Shown: positions 26,523-35,705, numbered from the stretch's first letter. The stretch: 44,570 nucleotides of DNA from Maribacter sp. (GCA_024643345.1 JAHENB010000024.1:1-44570), one strand, 5' to 3'. Notes: generated from the letters alone by a model not told the origin. Numbers and translations: made by a program.

Positions 26523-27280
26523 ACGTAGTTATCATAGAGGATGAAATAGCCGCAAGTGAAAATTTGGCCTATTTGCTGCAGCGGATCGATCCTTTTATTA
26601 AAATTGTTGCGGTACTTGAATCGGTGAAGGCAGCAGTGGCCTACTTTGGCCGGCCTCATGAAATCGACTTGGTGTTTTCGGATATCCATTTGGCGGACGG
26701 ACTCTCCTTTGAGATTTTTGATCAGGTCAAGATCCAAGCGCCCATGGTTTTTACCACGGCCTATGACCAATATACCTTGAGGGCCTTTAAGCTGAACAGC
26801 ATCGATTATTTATTGAAACCGATTGACAAGGAAGAGCTGTCCGCCAGTTTGGATCAGTTCAAGTCACAGGCCAAGGGAAAGGGCCTTATAGACGAGCAGG
26901 TTAACGGTCTAATGGATCTTATCAAGGCAAAGACCAAAAGTTATAAGACAACGTATCTATTGAACCACAGAGACCAATTGCTTCCCTTGAAGACCGAGCA
27001 ATTTGCCTATATCTACATCGATACCGGCATCGTCAAGGTGAAGACCCGAGACAACCAAACCTATATCCTCGACAAAAAACTGGAGGAGATTGAAAGTGAA
27101 CTGGATCCCAACATCTTTTGCCGGGTCAACCGACAGTTCATCATCTCCAGGGATGCCGTTGCGAACATCAAATACCATTTCGGGGGAAAGCTACTGCTCA
27201 ATGTAAAGCCTCCTTTTGAAGAACGGATCGTCATCAGCAAGGCCAAGGCCCCTGAATTTAAAAATTGGATGGATTCTTAA
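26519..27280 (+). CDS. LytTR-family response regulator
   Basis: This 253-residue regulator has a receiver domain (residues 1-118) followed by a LytTR DNA-binding domain (about 150-250). The acidic pocket is IIEDE near residue 5-9, the phospho-acceptor is Asp55 in LVFSDIHLAD, and the conserved Lys is in YLLKPIDKEEL. The LytTR part shows the typical beta-rich pattern (YIYIDTGIVKVKTRDNQTYI, then FCRVNRQFIISRDAVANIKY). LytTR regulators bind tandem repeats of about 9 bp upstream of their targets. It overlaps the kinase stop codon by 4 bp. The downstream region to 27655 contains no intact gene. Confidence 0.93.
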   Translation: MNVVIIEDEIAASENLAYLLQRIDPFIKIVAVLESVKAAVAYFGRPHEIDLVFSDIHLADGLSFEIFDQVKIQAPMVFTTAYDQYTLRAFKLNSIDYLLKPIDKEELSASLDQFKSQAKGKGLIDEQVNGLMDLIKAKTKSYKTTYLLNHRDQLLPLKTEQFAYIYIDTGIVKVKTRDNQTYILDKKLEEIESELDPNIFCRVNRQFIISRDAVANIKYHFGGKLLLNVKPPFEERIVISKAKAPEFKNWMDS

Positions 27281-27655
27281 AATAATCTTATCGGGCAACA
27301 TACCGCCAAAACGGGAAGCCATGGGGGCGACTGCAGTTCAAAATCGGCAGTATCTTTCAAAAACACCATGTGGGCAAGGAGCGCTCGCAAGCAGAACGGG
27401 TAGAGGTATTAAGCTTCATAGAGGGCCTCGTCATGCTTTTCGGAGCCTATCGGGGGAACTGCCCCCTTGTGAATTCGGTATGTCCGAACCGTTGACCATA
27501 TTGACCAATTCCCTGATCCGATCGGGAAACTCCTTGTTCGAGCACAAAAGGGAAGAACTGTTAAGGAGCAGGGGTCCGCTGACTATTTTTTAATTGTTTG
27601 CCAAATTAAAATAAATTACGAATTTTACACAGTAATACTAAAAACCAACAATATT
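27281..27655. other. Gap with possible decayed coding sequence
   Basis: Fragments that read like protein appear in different frames (for example ERVEVLSFIEGLVMLF near 27400 and MSEPLTILTNSLIRSGNSLF near 27480-27540). A single frame of 125 codons that starts inside the regulator gene covers the region but is low quality. I read this as remnant or non-coding sequence plus the leader of the beta-barrel gene, which has an AT-rich stretch at 27590-27650. Confidence 0.3.
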
Positions 27656-28159
27656 ATGAGAAAATTTATTTTTGCATTAACTGCACTTTTTGCATTGTCG
27701 TACGCCCAGGCTCAGGGCGTTTTTAAGGCAGGGGCCGTAGTGGCCTTGCCCGTTGGGGATGCCGGGGACTTTTCCAGTTTTGGATTGGGTGCCGACCTCT
27801 ATTATATGATAGGCCATGAGGATGCATGGTTCAATTTCGGACCTACCGTAGGGTTTAGAAATTATTTTGGAAAGGACATTGAGATCATTGGCCAGTCGTA
27901 CAGTACCGGCGATGTGCAATTTTTGCCTCTGGCCGGTGCCTTCCGCGCCAAATTTATGGGTATCGTGAATTGGGGATCTGATATTGGGTATGCCCTGGGC
28001 ATCAATGAAGGCAACGATGGCGGTTTTTATTTCCGGCCCATTGTTGGCCTGGATATTGCCGATACCATTGAATTGAATGTCTCATATGAGAATGTTAGCC
28101 GGAACGGTGGTTCTTTTTCGGCTTTCACAGCAGGTATTCTCTTCGAATTTGGGAAGTAA
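27656..28159 (+). CDS. Small outer-membrane beta-barrel protein
   Basis: This 167-residue protein has a signal peptide (MRKFIFALTALFALSYAQAQ, cleaved after AQAQ). The mature part of about 147 residues alternates polar and hydrophobic residues in 8 or so strands, each with aromatic girdles, and ends in FEFGK, the form of an outer-membrane beta-barrel of the OmpX/OmpA N-terminal kind. No enzyme motif is visible. It has a strong terminator 16 bp after the stop, so the transcript is well delimited. It might be a target of the preceding two-component pair by proximity only. Confidence 0.8.
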   Translation: MRKFIFALTALFALSYAQAQGVFKAGAVVALPVGDAGDFSSFGLGADLYYMIGHEDAWFNFGPTVGFRNYFGKDIEIIGQSYSTGDVQFLPLAGAFRAKFMGIVNWGSDIGYALGINEGNDGGFYFRPIVGLDIADTIELNVSYENVSRNGGSFSAFTAGILFEFGK

Positions 28160-28174
28160 TTCCTCGAATGACTT

Positions 28175-28203
28175 AAAAGGGGCGATATTACGCCCCTTTT
28201 TTT
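28175..28203 (+). terminator. Strong rho-independent terminator
   Basis: AAAAGGGGCG (28175-28184) and CGCCCCTTTT (28191-28200) form a perfect hairpin with loop ATATTA and continue into a T tract. It stands 16 bp after the beta-barrel stop codon. Confidence 0.93.
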
Positions 28204-28304
28204 AAATAAGATTGGATCCGAAAAATTGCCATCTGCCCTATAAATAACCTGTCTAAAAAAAATAAAACTATCTTAGGTCTTTAATTTTGAAAACCCTAGT
28301 GCCA

Positions 28305-30773
28305 ATGGTAAATATTAAAGGTTTCGGCTGTAAGGTCCTAATCATTTTGCTCTTATTTGGCCCGAAGCTATGCATTTCCCAACTAGCGGAAACAGCCACT
28401 GCAACCGATACCACAGCGGTTGTTCAACCCGCTGCGATTCCGGTAATCAATATAGTTCAGGAAACGGCCAAAGCCAATGAGGCTTTGAAACTCATCAATA
28501 GGAAAATAGAACCAAAGAATCAGTTTCGGGAAATTGATTCCCTGTTTCCGCAATATGCCCTTTTTGTTGAAGACCAGAAAAATTATGTAGCACAATTCAT
28601 TCAGGCGAATCCCAATCGGCAAAAAGTAGACAACCTTATCAAAAAGTGGAATGGATATGGAGCCCTGCTTAAAAACTGGGAAGGCATCATCAACCAATAT
28701 GAACAGCGAAACAGCATCCTACTGGATGAAGTAAATGGCCATAAGCAGACCTGGGATTTAACCTTGCAGAATGCCATTTTGGAAAAAGCTCCAACGGAAA
28801 TTGTTGAAAACGCCCGGTCGGTAATGGAGGATTTTAACCGTCTGAAAGAATTCATAAGTGAGGAAAACAACGATTTCCTCAAATTGGAATCCAAAATCAA
28901 CCTGCAGATATCGAGTGCGGAAAATGTTATCGACGAATTAATTGCCCTTAAGAATTCAAAGGTATACCATCTTTTTTACCTGCGGCACAAACCACTTTGG
29001 AACACCTCCTTCAAGACACCTGAGCATTATAAGGCTGAAAACATAGGGTCTGAATCTTTTTCAGAGAATTTGTCCGGGATACGGCAGTTCGTGAAAAACA
29101 ATGACCGTTCCATATACCTTTTCCTCATAAGCATTGTCCTGATAACGCTCCTCATACGGTATCTGAGAAGTTATTTTATAAAGTATTCCTTCGATGAAAC
29201 CGACGGGGATCTTCAGAAGGCAAAGGACATCATGATGTCTCATTCCTGGGCGAGCATTCTTTTTTTATCGCTCCTAGCTTCCAAATTATTCCTTTCAGCT
29301 ACTCCCCGACTTTTCGATGATATCCGCTTATTCATCGTACTTATCGCCACACTTCCCCTGGCACAGCCATACATCCATAAGCGCTACAAGAAAATATGCT
29401 ATTTCGTCATCATTTTTTACTTAATGGACGCAGCCAAAACCTATGTCTGGTTTAGCTCCGCCCAATACAGGCTTTATCTTCTGGCAGAGGCATTTTTGGT
29501 AATTGGAGCCACTTACTATTTTACACATCCTTACCTGCAAACGCTTAAACTGGATATTGGGAAATTTGGGCGGCAGCTCATACGGATAAGTCCGGTACTT
29601 TACCTGTTGAGTGCCATTTCCATTATATCCAATCTGCTTGGGTATACCAACCTTACAGACCTAACGTTAAAAATCTGTACCCAGGGAAGTATCCTGACCG
29701 TCATCCTTTTTGGCACGCTGCTGATCGTAAAAGGAATTTCCACCAGTTCAATACACGGGCATTATAGCCGTAAAGGCACTTATAACGCTGATAAAAAAAG
29801 TGCTGGACACCTCAAGACCCTTCAAATTCTTAGGGTTATTGCCATCATCTGTTGGGTCGTTATTTTTTTGGAACTCATAGATGTTCTCAGGCCCTTAAAC
29901 GATGTTCTGAAGGATTTATTGACAGAGCCCTACCTATTGGGGAGTATTACCTTTACCATTGGTACTGTTATTACCTTTATATTAATACTCGGAGTCTCTT
30001 TCCTGATCACCAGCTTCATTTCATATCTTTTTGATGATGCAGATACGGGGCCATTGAAAATATTACAGCTGCCAAAAGGCGTGCCTGCGGCAATTTCACT
30101 GGTCATACGCTATTTTATTATTGCATTAGGGGTCATTCTTGCACTTTCATCATTGGGGATCGATTTGAGCAAGTTCAATCTTATGGCTGGGGCGCTTGGA
30201 CTTGGGATAGGCTTCGGACTTCAGACCGTTATCTCTAATTTCATTTCGGGAATTATCCTTGTTTTTGAAAGGCCCATCTTGCCCGGTGATACTGTTGAGG
30301 TCAACAACTTACTGGGTACCGTCAACCGTATCGGTGTCCGTTCCTCCAGCATCAGCACCTTCGATGGGGCTGAAGTGATAGTGCCCAACAATAGCCTGAT
30401 CGCGAACGATCTGATCAACTGGACGTTGTCAAATAATACCAAGCGCGTCGAGGTACTGGTGGGAACAAGCTATGACGCTGATCCAAACCAAGTTTTGAAA
30501 ATCCTCTTTGATGCAGCATCGGAAAATGAGAATGTTTTAAAAATCCCAGCACCACAAGCGCTTTTCAGCGAATTTGGCGACAGTTCCCTAAACTTCAGGT
30601 TGCGTTTCTGGGTACATTACGAAGTGGGAATGCAAACCAAAAGCGAGGTTTCCATTGCGGTCTACAACCTATTCAAGGAACAGGGTATAGAAATACCCTT
30701 CCCTCAGCGCGATGTGCGAATCCGTGAACTGCCGGATCAAACGACAAATGTTTCCAAAATACCCAGGAAATAA
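28305..30773 (+). CDS. Large MscS-family mechanosensitive channel
   Basis: This protein of about 822 residues is an MscS-superfamily channel of the large (MscK-like) kind. An N-terminal signal-like segment (MVNIKGFGCKVLIILLLFGP) is followed by a periplasmic, partly coiled-coil region of about 230 residues, then roughly ten membrane segments. The MscS core begins near residue 620: the pore helix GALGLGIGFGLQTVISNFIS and the beta domain FERPILPGDTVEVNNLLGTV, then VIVPNNSLIANDLINWTLS. These channels open under membrane tension to release solutes during osmotic downshock. A TTG at 28287 would give six more residues; the ATG is preferred because it starts directly at the hydrophobic segment. It is monocistronic. 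Confidence 0.93.
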   Translation: MVNIKGFGCKVLIILLLFGPKLCISQLAETATATDTTAVVQPAAIPVINIVQETAKANEALKLINRKIEPKNQFREIDSLFPQYALFVEDQKNYVAQFIQANPNRQKVDNLIKKWNGYGALLKNWEGIINQYEQRNSILLDEVNGHKQTWDLTLQNAILEKAPTEIVENARSVMEDFNRLKEFISEENNDFLKLESKINLQISSAENVIDELIALKNSKVYHLFYLRHKPLWNTSFKTPEHYKAENIGSESFSENLSGIRQFVKNNDRSIYLFLISIVLITLLIRYLRSYFIKYSFDETDGDLQKAKDIMMSHSWASILFLSLLASKLFLSATPRLFDDIRLFIVLIATLPLAQPYIHKRYKKICYFVIIFYLMDAAKTYVWFSSAQYRLYLLAEAFLVIGATYYFTHPYLQTLKLDIGKFGRQLIRISPVLYLLSAISIISNLLGYTNLTDLTLKICTQGSILTVILFGTLLIVKGISTSSIHGHYSRKGTYNADKKSAGHLKTLQILRVIAIICWVVIFLELIDVLRPLNDVLKDLLTEPYLLGSITFTIGTVITFILILGVSFLITSFISYLFDDADTGPLKILQLPKGVPAAISLVIRYFIIALGVILALSSLGIDLSKFNLMAGALGLGIGFGLQTVISNFISGIILVFERPILPGDTVEVNNLLGTVNRIGVRSSSISTFDGAEVIVPNNSLIANDLINWTLSNNTKRVEVLVGTSYDADPNQVLKILFDAASENENVLKIPAPQALFSEFGDSSLNFRLRFWVHYEVGMQTKSEVSIAVYNLFKEQGIEIPFPQRDVRIRELPDQTTNVSKIPRK

Positions 30774-30886
30774 TGGATATATCGGGAAATGTTCGTAGAA
30801 ATTGCCAGGTCCACCGGCGTCGTATTTCTTATTTGCCCTAACGCCGATCTGTATTTTGTACCGTGCCATATGAAATTGGCCTTCCA

Positions 30887-31454
30887 ACTGCTTCGATAAT
30901 TTTTTATATGCCTTCGGACATTCAAGATGTAATTTCGTCAGCTTTAAATTGTGATTGGCCTTTAGAATGCGCTCTTTTCGCCCAATAACACCAATAATAT
31001 AAAAACGAAAAACGATGCTTAAAAAACACTTTCATTTGCGCTCCTGGCTACGATGTGCCTGGGCGCTATGGTAACCATCAAGGCCCAGGAAGGCATGATG
31101 GCAGAACCGATTTGGGAATCCATCCTGATCACCCCTGATAACACCAAACTTAGGATATTGGGGGAAAACATGCGAAAGCACAACCAGAAATATCACAAGG
31201 AAGGTCCTTATAGCGTTACGGTATATACCATATCGAGTGGCCCCAATGTAAATAAGATGGTCTGGATGATGGGCCCCTTAAAATTTGCCGATCTTGATGG
31301 CCGGCCCGCCGCCGGCGGTCACGAAGAGGATTGGCGGGATAACCTAATGCCCTATGTCAAAAAAGTGGAAAGCGGGGAATACTGGCAGCAAGACGATAAG
31401 GTTTCCAATACCGGTATGCTTACCCCTAATGTTGCGGACTATCCAATTTTGGCA
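30887..31454 (+). repeat. Left copy of a ~560-bp direct repeat
   Basis: This segment matches 33685-34239 closely. The leader shares CTGCTTCGATAATTTTTTAT and the following TATGCCTTCGGACA exactly, and is looser for about 90 bp after that. The coding part is nearly identical. Homology stops abruptly at ATTTTGGCA (31446-31454), after which the two copies are unrelated. Copies are 2.8 kb apart in the same orientation. Confidence 0.93.
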
Positions 31455-31490
31455 CTTCTTTTTGGGAAACCTGTTTTAATGTCTAAATAG
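31015..31490 (+). pseudogene. Frameshifted, truncated copy of the exported protein at 33799
   Basis: The intact paralogue starts ATGCTTAAAAAAACAC with a run of seven A; this copy has six A at the same place (31021-31026). Read from its ATG at 31015 it frameshifts in the signal peptide and ends after about 19 codons. The correct frame resumes at ATG 31053 and continues through the conserved part to about residue 130 of the family, then diverges into a 13-codon unrelated tail (LLFGKPVLMSK). It therefore lacks the last 110 residues of the intact protein. It is most likely non-functional. Confidence 0.88.
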
Positions 31491-31810
31491 CCGATTTTTA
31501 AAGGATGTCATTTTATTTCCATCTTTTGGTAGATTTTCGTTTATAAGCACTATATTGAGAACATTGTGTTTCTAACCTTTTTTAGTGAAGAATTTACGGA
31601 AAATAGCTTCCTTATACCCATCAATAAAATATTATAATCGTACTGCGGTCTGAACCATTACCCAATTCAATATCGAATTCTTACATTTTGTTGACCTCTT
31701 CTTGGTTATCACGATACTCATTATTGGGCTCTGAACACAAGCATCCTTTTCTATGAACAAGGTATCGGTGGTCTTTCGTTTTAGCATATTAAACTTTTAA
31801 ACAAATACAT
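31491..31810. other. Non-coding stretch upstream of the ATP-grasp gene
   Basis: This AT-rich region of 320 bp has no credible reading frame and no clear hairpin. It begins where the left repeat copy ends and must contain the promoter of the rimK-like operon. Confidence 0.4.
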
Positions 31811-32686
31811 ATGAAATTAGTAGTATTGTCGGCAAATCCTAACCTGTATTCCACAAAAAGACTGGTAGAGGCCGGCAAAAAGAAAGGGCATGAAATGCAT
31901 GTGGTAGACCATACCAAATGCGATTTGGTCATTGAAAAAAAGAAACCGGGCATTGTATACAAAGAGTTGGAAATATCCGATGTGAACGGGGTAATCCCAA
32001 GGATCGGGGCTTCGGTCACTTTTTTCGGAACTGCCGTGGTAAGACAGTTCGAAATGATGAAAATTTTCACCGCCACCGAATCCCAGGCCCTGGTAAGGTC
32101 AAGGGATAAATTGAGAAGCTTACAGATCCTGTCGAGGGCCGGACTCGGGCTTCCCAAGACCGTATTCAGCAACTATTCTAAAAATGTGGGGGGCATTATC
32201 GATAAAGTTGGGGGCGCACCTTTGGTCATTAAACTTTTGGAAGGCACCCAAGGGCTTGGGGTGGTCCTTGCCGATAACAGAAATTCGGCCGAATCGATAT
32301 TGGAGGCGTTCAATGGCCTGCAGGCACGGGTAATCGTACAAGAATACATCAAAGAAGCAAAAGGGGCCGATATCCGTGCTTTTATTGTCGATGGCGTAGT
32401 CGTTGGGGCCATGAAAAGACAGGGTAAAGAAGGTGAATTCAGGTCTAATCTGCATCGTGGGGGATCGGCCAACATCATTGAACTTACCGATGAGGAAGAA
32501 AATGCGGCCTTAAAAGCGGCCAAGGTAATGGGTTTGGGCATAGCGGGGGTAGACCTCCTGCAATCGGCCAGGGGACCCTTGATCCTTGAAGTAAATTCCT
32601 CTCCGGGCCTTGAAGGAATAGAAACCGCCACTGGAAAGGATATCGCCGGACATATCATCAAATATGTGGAGCGCAATGCCGAATAA
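31811..32686 (+). CDS. RimK-like ATP-grasp ligase
   Basis: This 291-residue protein belongs to the RimK branch of the ATP-grasp family, which adds Glu to the C terminus of ribosomal protein S6 or, in relatives, forms other peptide or amide bonds. It starts with the RimK-type N domain ([20 protein letters not shown]). The ATP-grasp core shows [36 protein letters not shown], the RSNLHRGG loop and the metal-binding [13 protein letters not shown]. The canonical E. coli RimK is 300 residues, so the length is full. The downstream deacylase gene overlaps its end by 11 bp. Its target is not necessarily S6: the paired deacylase suggests a reversible modification of a small molecule or protein tail. 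Confidence 0.9.
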   Translation: MKLVVLSANPNLYSTKRLVEAGKKKGHEMHVVDHTKCDLVIEKKKPGIVYKELEISDVNGVIPRIGASVTFFGTAVVRQFEMMKIFTATESQALVRSRDKLRSLQILSRAGLGLPKTVFSNYSKNVGGIIDKVGGAPLVIKLLEGTQGLGVVLADNRNSAESILEAFNGLQARVIVQEYIKEAKGADIRAFIVDGVVVGAMKRQGKEGEFRSNLHRGGSANIIELTDEEENAALKAAKVMGLGIAGVDLLQSARGPLILEVNSSPGLEGIETATGKDIAGHIIKYVERNAE

Positions 32687-33653
32687 AACCATTGAAATCC
32701 TTGGAACCCCCATCAAGCCCGGAAAAAGCTATCGGCTTACCCTGAACATCGCCAAGCTGCATACCCGATCCAATATTGAAATTCCGATCATCGTGTCCCG
32801 TGGCAAGGTCGACGGGCCCAGTATTCTGTTGACCGGGGGAATACACGGCAATGAGATCAACGGAGTTGAAATTGTTCGAAGTATCATTATTGGAAAATAC
32901 CATAAACCCTCAAAGGGGATGGTCATCTGTATTCCCGTGGTAAATGTTTTTGGATTTATCAACCAAACTAGGCAATTTCCCGACGGAAGGGACCTGAACC
33001 GGGTCTTCCCAGGAAATAACAGAGGTTCGCTCGCCAGCCGATTTGCCTATTATATCATGAAAGAGATCATCCCGCATATCGACTATGGGATCGATTATCA
33101 TACCGGGGGAAATGCCCGTTTTAATATCGCACAAATTCGTATGGATCCAAAAAATAAGGAATGCCTTCAATTGGCCCGTATCTTTGGAGCACCTTTCATA
33201 TTGGAGTCCAAAAACAAGGAAAATACCTTCAGGGACGTTTGTGTCAAAAAAGGAAAAACCATATTGCTTTTTGAAGGTGGAAAATCGATGTTTTCCGATG
33301 ATCAAATCACGGCCTATGGGGTCGCCGGAGCGCTTAGGGTAATGCACCATTTGGGGGTTCGTGATTTTCAAAAGGAATTATCCGATGTTAAATATCTACA
33401 AAAAGAATCCATTCTTTTGGAGTCATCCCGATGGGTCAGGGCAACCTACTCAGGGATGTACAGGCCAAATGTTGGCTTGGGCGACTACGTCGAAAAAGGG
33501 GAAGTCATCGCCAGCATTTCGGATCCCTTTGGGGATTTTGAAAAATTCATCAAAGCGCGAAGTCCGGGCTATGTGATCTGTGTGAATCATTCGCCCATCG
33601 TGAATCAAGGGGATGCCATTTTGCATATTTCACAAAAAGCATCAAAGCGCTAA
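32676..33653 (+). CDS. Succinylglutamate desuccinylase/aspartoacylase-family (M14-like) deacylase
   Basis: This zinc-dependent hydrolase of about 325 residues belongs to the AstE/AspA family (M14 peptidase fold). Zinc ligands and catalytic elements are visible: [13 protein letters not shown] (His57, Glu60), [13 protein letters not shown] (Arg105/Arg109), and GIDYHTGG (His142). The C-terminal beta hairpin contains [19 protein letters not shown]. Family members cleave N-acyl-amino acids such as N-acetylaspartate or N-succinylglutamate. The ATG at 32676 overlaps the preceding ATP-grasp gene by 11 bp; a second ATG at 32664 is possible. The pairing of a RimK-like ligase with such a hydrolase is recurrent in bacteria and suggests that one forms and the other removes an amide-linked group. 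Confidence 0.88.
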   Translation: MPNKTIEILGTPIKPGKSYRLTLNIAKLHTRSNIEIPIIVSRGKVDGPSILLTGGIHGNEINGVEIVRSIIIGKYHKPSKGMVICIPVVNVFGFINQTRQFPDGRDLNRVFPGNNRGSLASRFAYYIMKEIIPHIDYGIDYHTGGNARFNIAQIRMDPKNKECLQLARIFGAPFILESKNKENTFRDVCVKKGKTILLFEGGKSMFSDDQITAYGVAGALRVMHHLGVRDFQKELSDVKYLQKESILLESSRWVRATYSGMYRPNVGLGDYVEKGEVIASISDPFGDFEKFIKARSPGYVICVNHSPIVNQGDAILHISQKASKR

Positions 33654-33684
33654 GCTTCAAACCCGCTTTGCAGAGAACTTCACC

Positions 33685-34239
33685 ACTGCTTCGATAATTT
33701 TTTATATGCCTTCGGACAGTTAAATTGCCGTTTCGTCAGCTTCGGCTTGTGATTCGACTTTATAATGCGTTCTTTTCAAAAACTTAAAACGAAAAACGAT
33801 GCTTAAAAAAACACTTTCATTTGCGCTCCTGGCCTCGATGTGCCTGGGCGCTATGGTAACCATCAAGGCCCAGGAAACCATGATGGCAGAGCCGATTTGG
33901 GAATCCATCCTGATCACCCCTGATAACACCAAACTTAAGATATTGGGGGAAAACATGCGAAAGCACAACCAGAAATATCACAAGGAAGGTCCTTATAGCG
34001 TTACGGTATATACCATATCGAGTGGCCCCAATGTAAATAAGATGGTCTGGATGATGGGCCCCTTAAAATTTGCCGATCTTGATGGCCGGCCCGCCGCCGG
34101 CGGTCACGAAGAGGATTGGCGGGATAACGTAATGCCCTATGTCAAAAAAGTGGAAAGCGGGGAATACTGGCAGCAAGACGATAAGGTTTCCAATACAGGT
34201 ATGCTTACCCCTAATGTTGCGGACTATCCAATTTTGGCA
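33685..34239 (+). repeat. Right copy of a ~560-bp direct repeat
   Basis: This is the counterpart of the segment at 30887-31454. It contains the leader and the first 147 codons of the intact exported protein, and it continues without break into the rest of that gene. The conserved leader includes the exact stretch TATATGCCTTCGGACA, about 90 bp before the ATG. Confidence 0.93.
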
Positions 34240-34569
34240 GTTCGCTATTGGGAAATCAATTCGGAACACGGTCACGGTCTCGACCGAGTCTTAAAACAGA
34301 TCAGCGATGCCGTCAAAGCCATGGATGGGGTCAATCCATGGGGCGTCTATGAAAATCTGTTCCGACAGGGAAATCTCGGCAGGCATTTTGCCACTGTGAG
34401 TTTTAGCAAGAAATGGGCAGAATTCGATGAAGATCCGAAATTTAAAATGGCCTTTGAAAAGGTCCATGGCGCCGATGCATGGGATGCCTTTATCAGGGAC
34501 GGCGACCAGGTATTCGATAACAGCTGGGATGAAATTTGGGTGTACGACAAAAACCTCAGTGGCCATTAA
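33799..34569 (+). CDS. Exported protein of unknown function, intact paralogue
   Basis: This is a 256-residue exported protein with a signal peptide (MLKKTLSFALLASMCLGAMV, then TIKAQ). The mature domain has two similar alpha/beta halves and resembles the dimeric alpha-beta barrel (NIPSNAP/ABM-like) fold in rhythm: an N half with YSVTVYTISSGPNVNKMVWMM-like strands (pieces up to 16 residues visible around 63-83) and a C half with GRHFATVSFSKKWAEFDED and a Trp-rich DEIWVYDKN end. No catalytic motif was found. A truncated, frameshifted copy lies at 31015-31490. It has its own terminator at 34594-34617. Function unknown; an exported role in sensing or binding is only a guess. Confidence 0.78.
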   Translation: MLKKTLSFALLASMCLGAMVTIKAQETMMAEPIWESILITPDNTKLKILGENMRKHNQKYHKEGPYSVTVYTISSGPNVNKMVWMMGPLKFADLDGRPAAGGHEEDWRDNVMPYVKKVESGEYWQQDDKVSNTGMLTPNVADYPILAVRYWEINSEHGHGLDRVLKQISDAVKAMDGVNPWGVYENLFRQGNLGRHFATVSFSKKWAEFDEDPKFKMAFEKVHGADAWDAFIRDGDQVFDNSWDEIWVYDKNLSGH

Positions 34570-34593
34570 AAATACCATCAATCTTAGCAAAAG

Positions 34594-34617
34594 CCCCTGA
34601 TCACAGGGGTTTTTTTT
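34594..34617 (+). terminator. Strong rho-independent terminator
   Basis: CCCCTG (34594-34599) pairs with CAGGGG (34604-34609) around the loop ATCA, followed by eight T. It stands 24 bp after the stop codon of the exported protein. Confidence 0.93.
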
Positions 34618-34776
34618 ATAGTATATTCATAGGTCGCCCAAAGCCGGTTCATCGACGAAATGCGTAAAAAACACGATTAAACCACAAGTTTTGGTGTTTT
34701 CACAACATTTCCACCCCGGATCATACAATGAAATGGTAACTTCTTTGGACTGATAATCCTTTTAAATCTTATTGTT

Positions 34777-34905
34777 ATGGAAACAAATTCAAACAAGCAC
34801 CCCGTATTGAATGCCATCCTTTCTGTTTTAAATGTGAGCTTGGAGGTGGTACTGACATTGATAGCGCTTGGGCTCTTAATGGGCCTTTTGGGCATCTTAC
34901 GTTGA
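34777..34905 (+). CDS. 42-residue single-pass membrane peptide
   Basis: An ATG at 34777 opens a 42-codon frame with a polar N terminus (METNSNKHPVLNAILS) and a hydrophobic segment (VVLTLIALGLLMGLLGIL) ending in Arg-stop. It sits between a terminator on its left and another hairpin on its right, in a space otherwise empty. This arrangement, and a clean single membrane span, support a real small gene. The leader is AT-rich. Function unknown. Confidence 0.55.
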   Translation: METNSNKHPVLNAILSVLNVSLEVVLTLIALGLLMGLLGILR

Positions 34906-34991
34906 GCCGCCCATGGTTTCAAGACCGAATATCGGGCAGCGCAATGGGAATCGAAGTTTTCGTCCCCGTTATAATTAAAATTGCGCAAACC

Positions 34992-35026
34992 TTGGTAAAA
35001 AAAACGAGGGCCTAAGGCCCTCGTTT
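34992..35026 (-). terminator. Terminator of the porin-like gene (minus strand)
   Basis: AACGAGGGCC and GGCCCTCGTT form a perfect 10-bp stem with a TAA loop at 35003-35025. On the minus strand it is followed by a run of T (the A8 tract starting near 34997), just after the stop of the porin-like gene at 35049. On the plus strand it is followed by TTTGTGTT, so it may work in both directions. Confidence 0.85.
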
Positions 35027-35048
35027 GTGTTATCTTGGAGAAAGAAAT

Positions 35049-35606
35049 TTACAAAAATCGATATCCCACCCCCAATTGAAAACCTTTGGTTTTTAAAGAA
35101 AAGTCTCCTGAAAAGCCGGGATCTGTGTTACCAGAATCTAAAATGTCGGACAATCCAAGATTGTAGCGGGCATCTACAAAAAAGCCGCCGGGCAGCTCAT
35201 AGGCCGCGCCAAAATTGAAGCCAAAATTAGTTGATTTTAAACCATCTGTGCCCCCTTCCGCATCTACCAAAAATCCGATTTGAGGCCCTGCTTGGATGTT
35301 TAAACCTCCGATTACGTAGTACTTGAGCATCACCGGAACATTCAGATAACTGACATCTGCATCCTTGGCCCCTTCTATGGAATATAGAACTTCGGGCTGC
35401 ACGTGAAATTTATCGGAAAACCCGATGTCGGCCAAACCCCCCACAAAAAAGCTGGTGGCCCCGTCTGGTGAACCCCCTCCCAAATCGGAGGAAACTTTCA
35501 GATTGGAGAAGTTGGCGCCGGCCTTAACGCCAAAATGCAATTCCTGGCCCTGAACATTCAAAGCGAAAACGCAAGAGGCCAACAAAAAAAATACAAGATT
35601 TTTCAT
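35049..35606 (-). CDS. Porin-like outer-membrane beta-barrel protein
   Basis: This is a 185-residue protein of the PorT/OMP_b-brl type. The signal peptide is MKNLVFFLLASCVFALNVQG followed by QE, then LHFGVKAGANFSNLKVSSDL. Later strands include FHVQPEVLYSIEGAKD, LNVPVMLKYYVIGGLNIQAG and a C-terminal FQLGVGYRFL, ending with an aromatic residue as outer-membrane proteins do. The chosen ATG gives the signal peptide; a longer frame adds an unlikely leader of 34 residues. It is monocistronic with a strong terminator downstream. No specific ligand can be inferred. Confidence 0.85.
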   Translation of the reverse strand: MKNLVFFLLASCVFALNVQGQELHFGVKAGANFSNLKVSSDLGGGSPDGATSFFVGGLADIGFSDKFHVQPEVLYSIEGAKDADVSYLNVPVMLKYYVIGGLNIQAGPQIGFLVDAEGGTDGLKSTNFGFNFGAAYELPGGFFVDARYNLGLSDILDSGNTDPGFSGDFSLKTKGFQLGVGYRFL

Positions 35607-35670
35607 AAGTGAAGTGTTTGGATTAAATGAACTCCTAAAACGGGGGATCTTTGAAATTAGTATAAATACG

Positions 35671-35705
35671 ATAAAGAAAACCCTGTGAGAAATGATCACA
35701 GGGTT
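35671..35705 (-). terminator. Terminator after the helical exported protein (minus strand)
   Basis: AACCCTGTGA (35679-35688) pairs with TCACAGGGTT (35696-35705) around the loop GAAATGA. On the minus strand it is followed by TTTCTTTAT. It lies 37 bp beyond the stop of the gene at 35742. Confidence 0.9.

Noticed and set aside
27216-27593. 125-codon frame that starts inside the response regulator gene
   Set aside because: Its first third overlaps the LytTR domain in another frame and the product has no family features. The region after 27281 is reported only as a gap with possible remnants.
30887-34239. Insertion sequence or composite transposon as the source of the direct repeats
   Set aside because: The repeats contain an ordinary exported-protein gene, with no transposase, terminal inverted repeats or target duplication visible.
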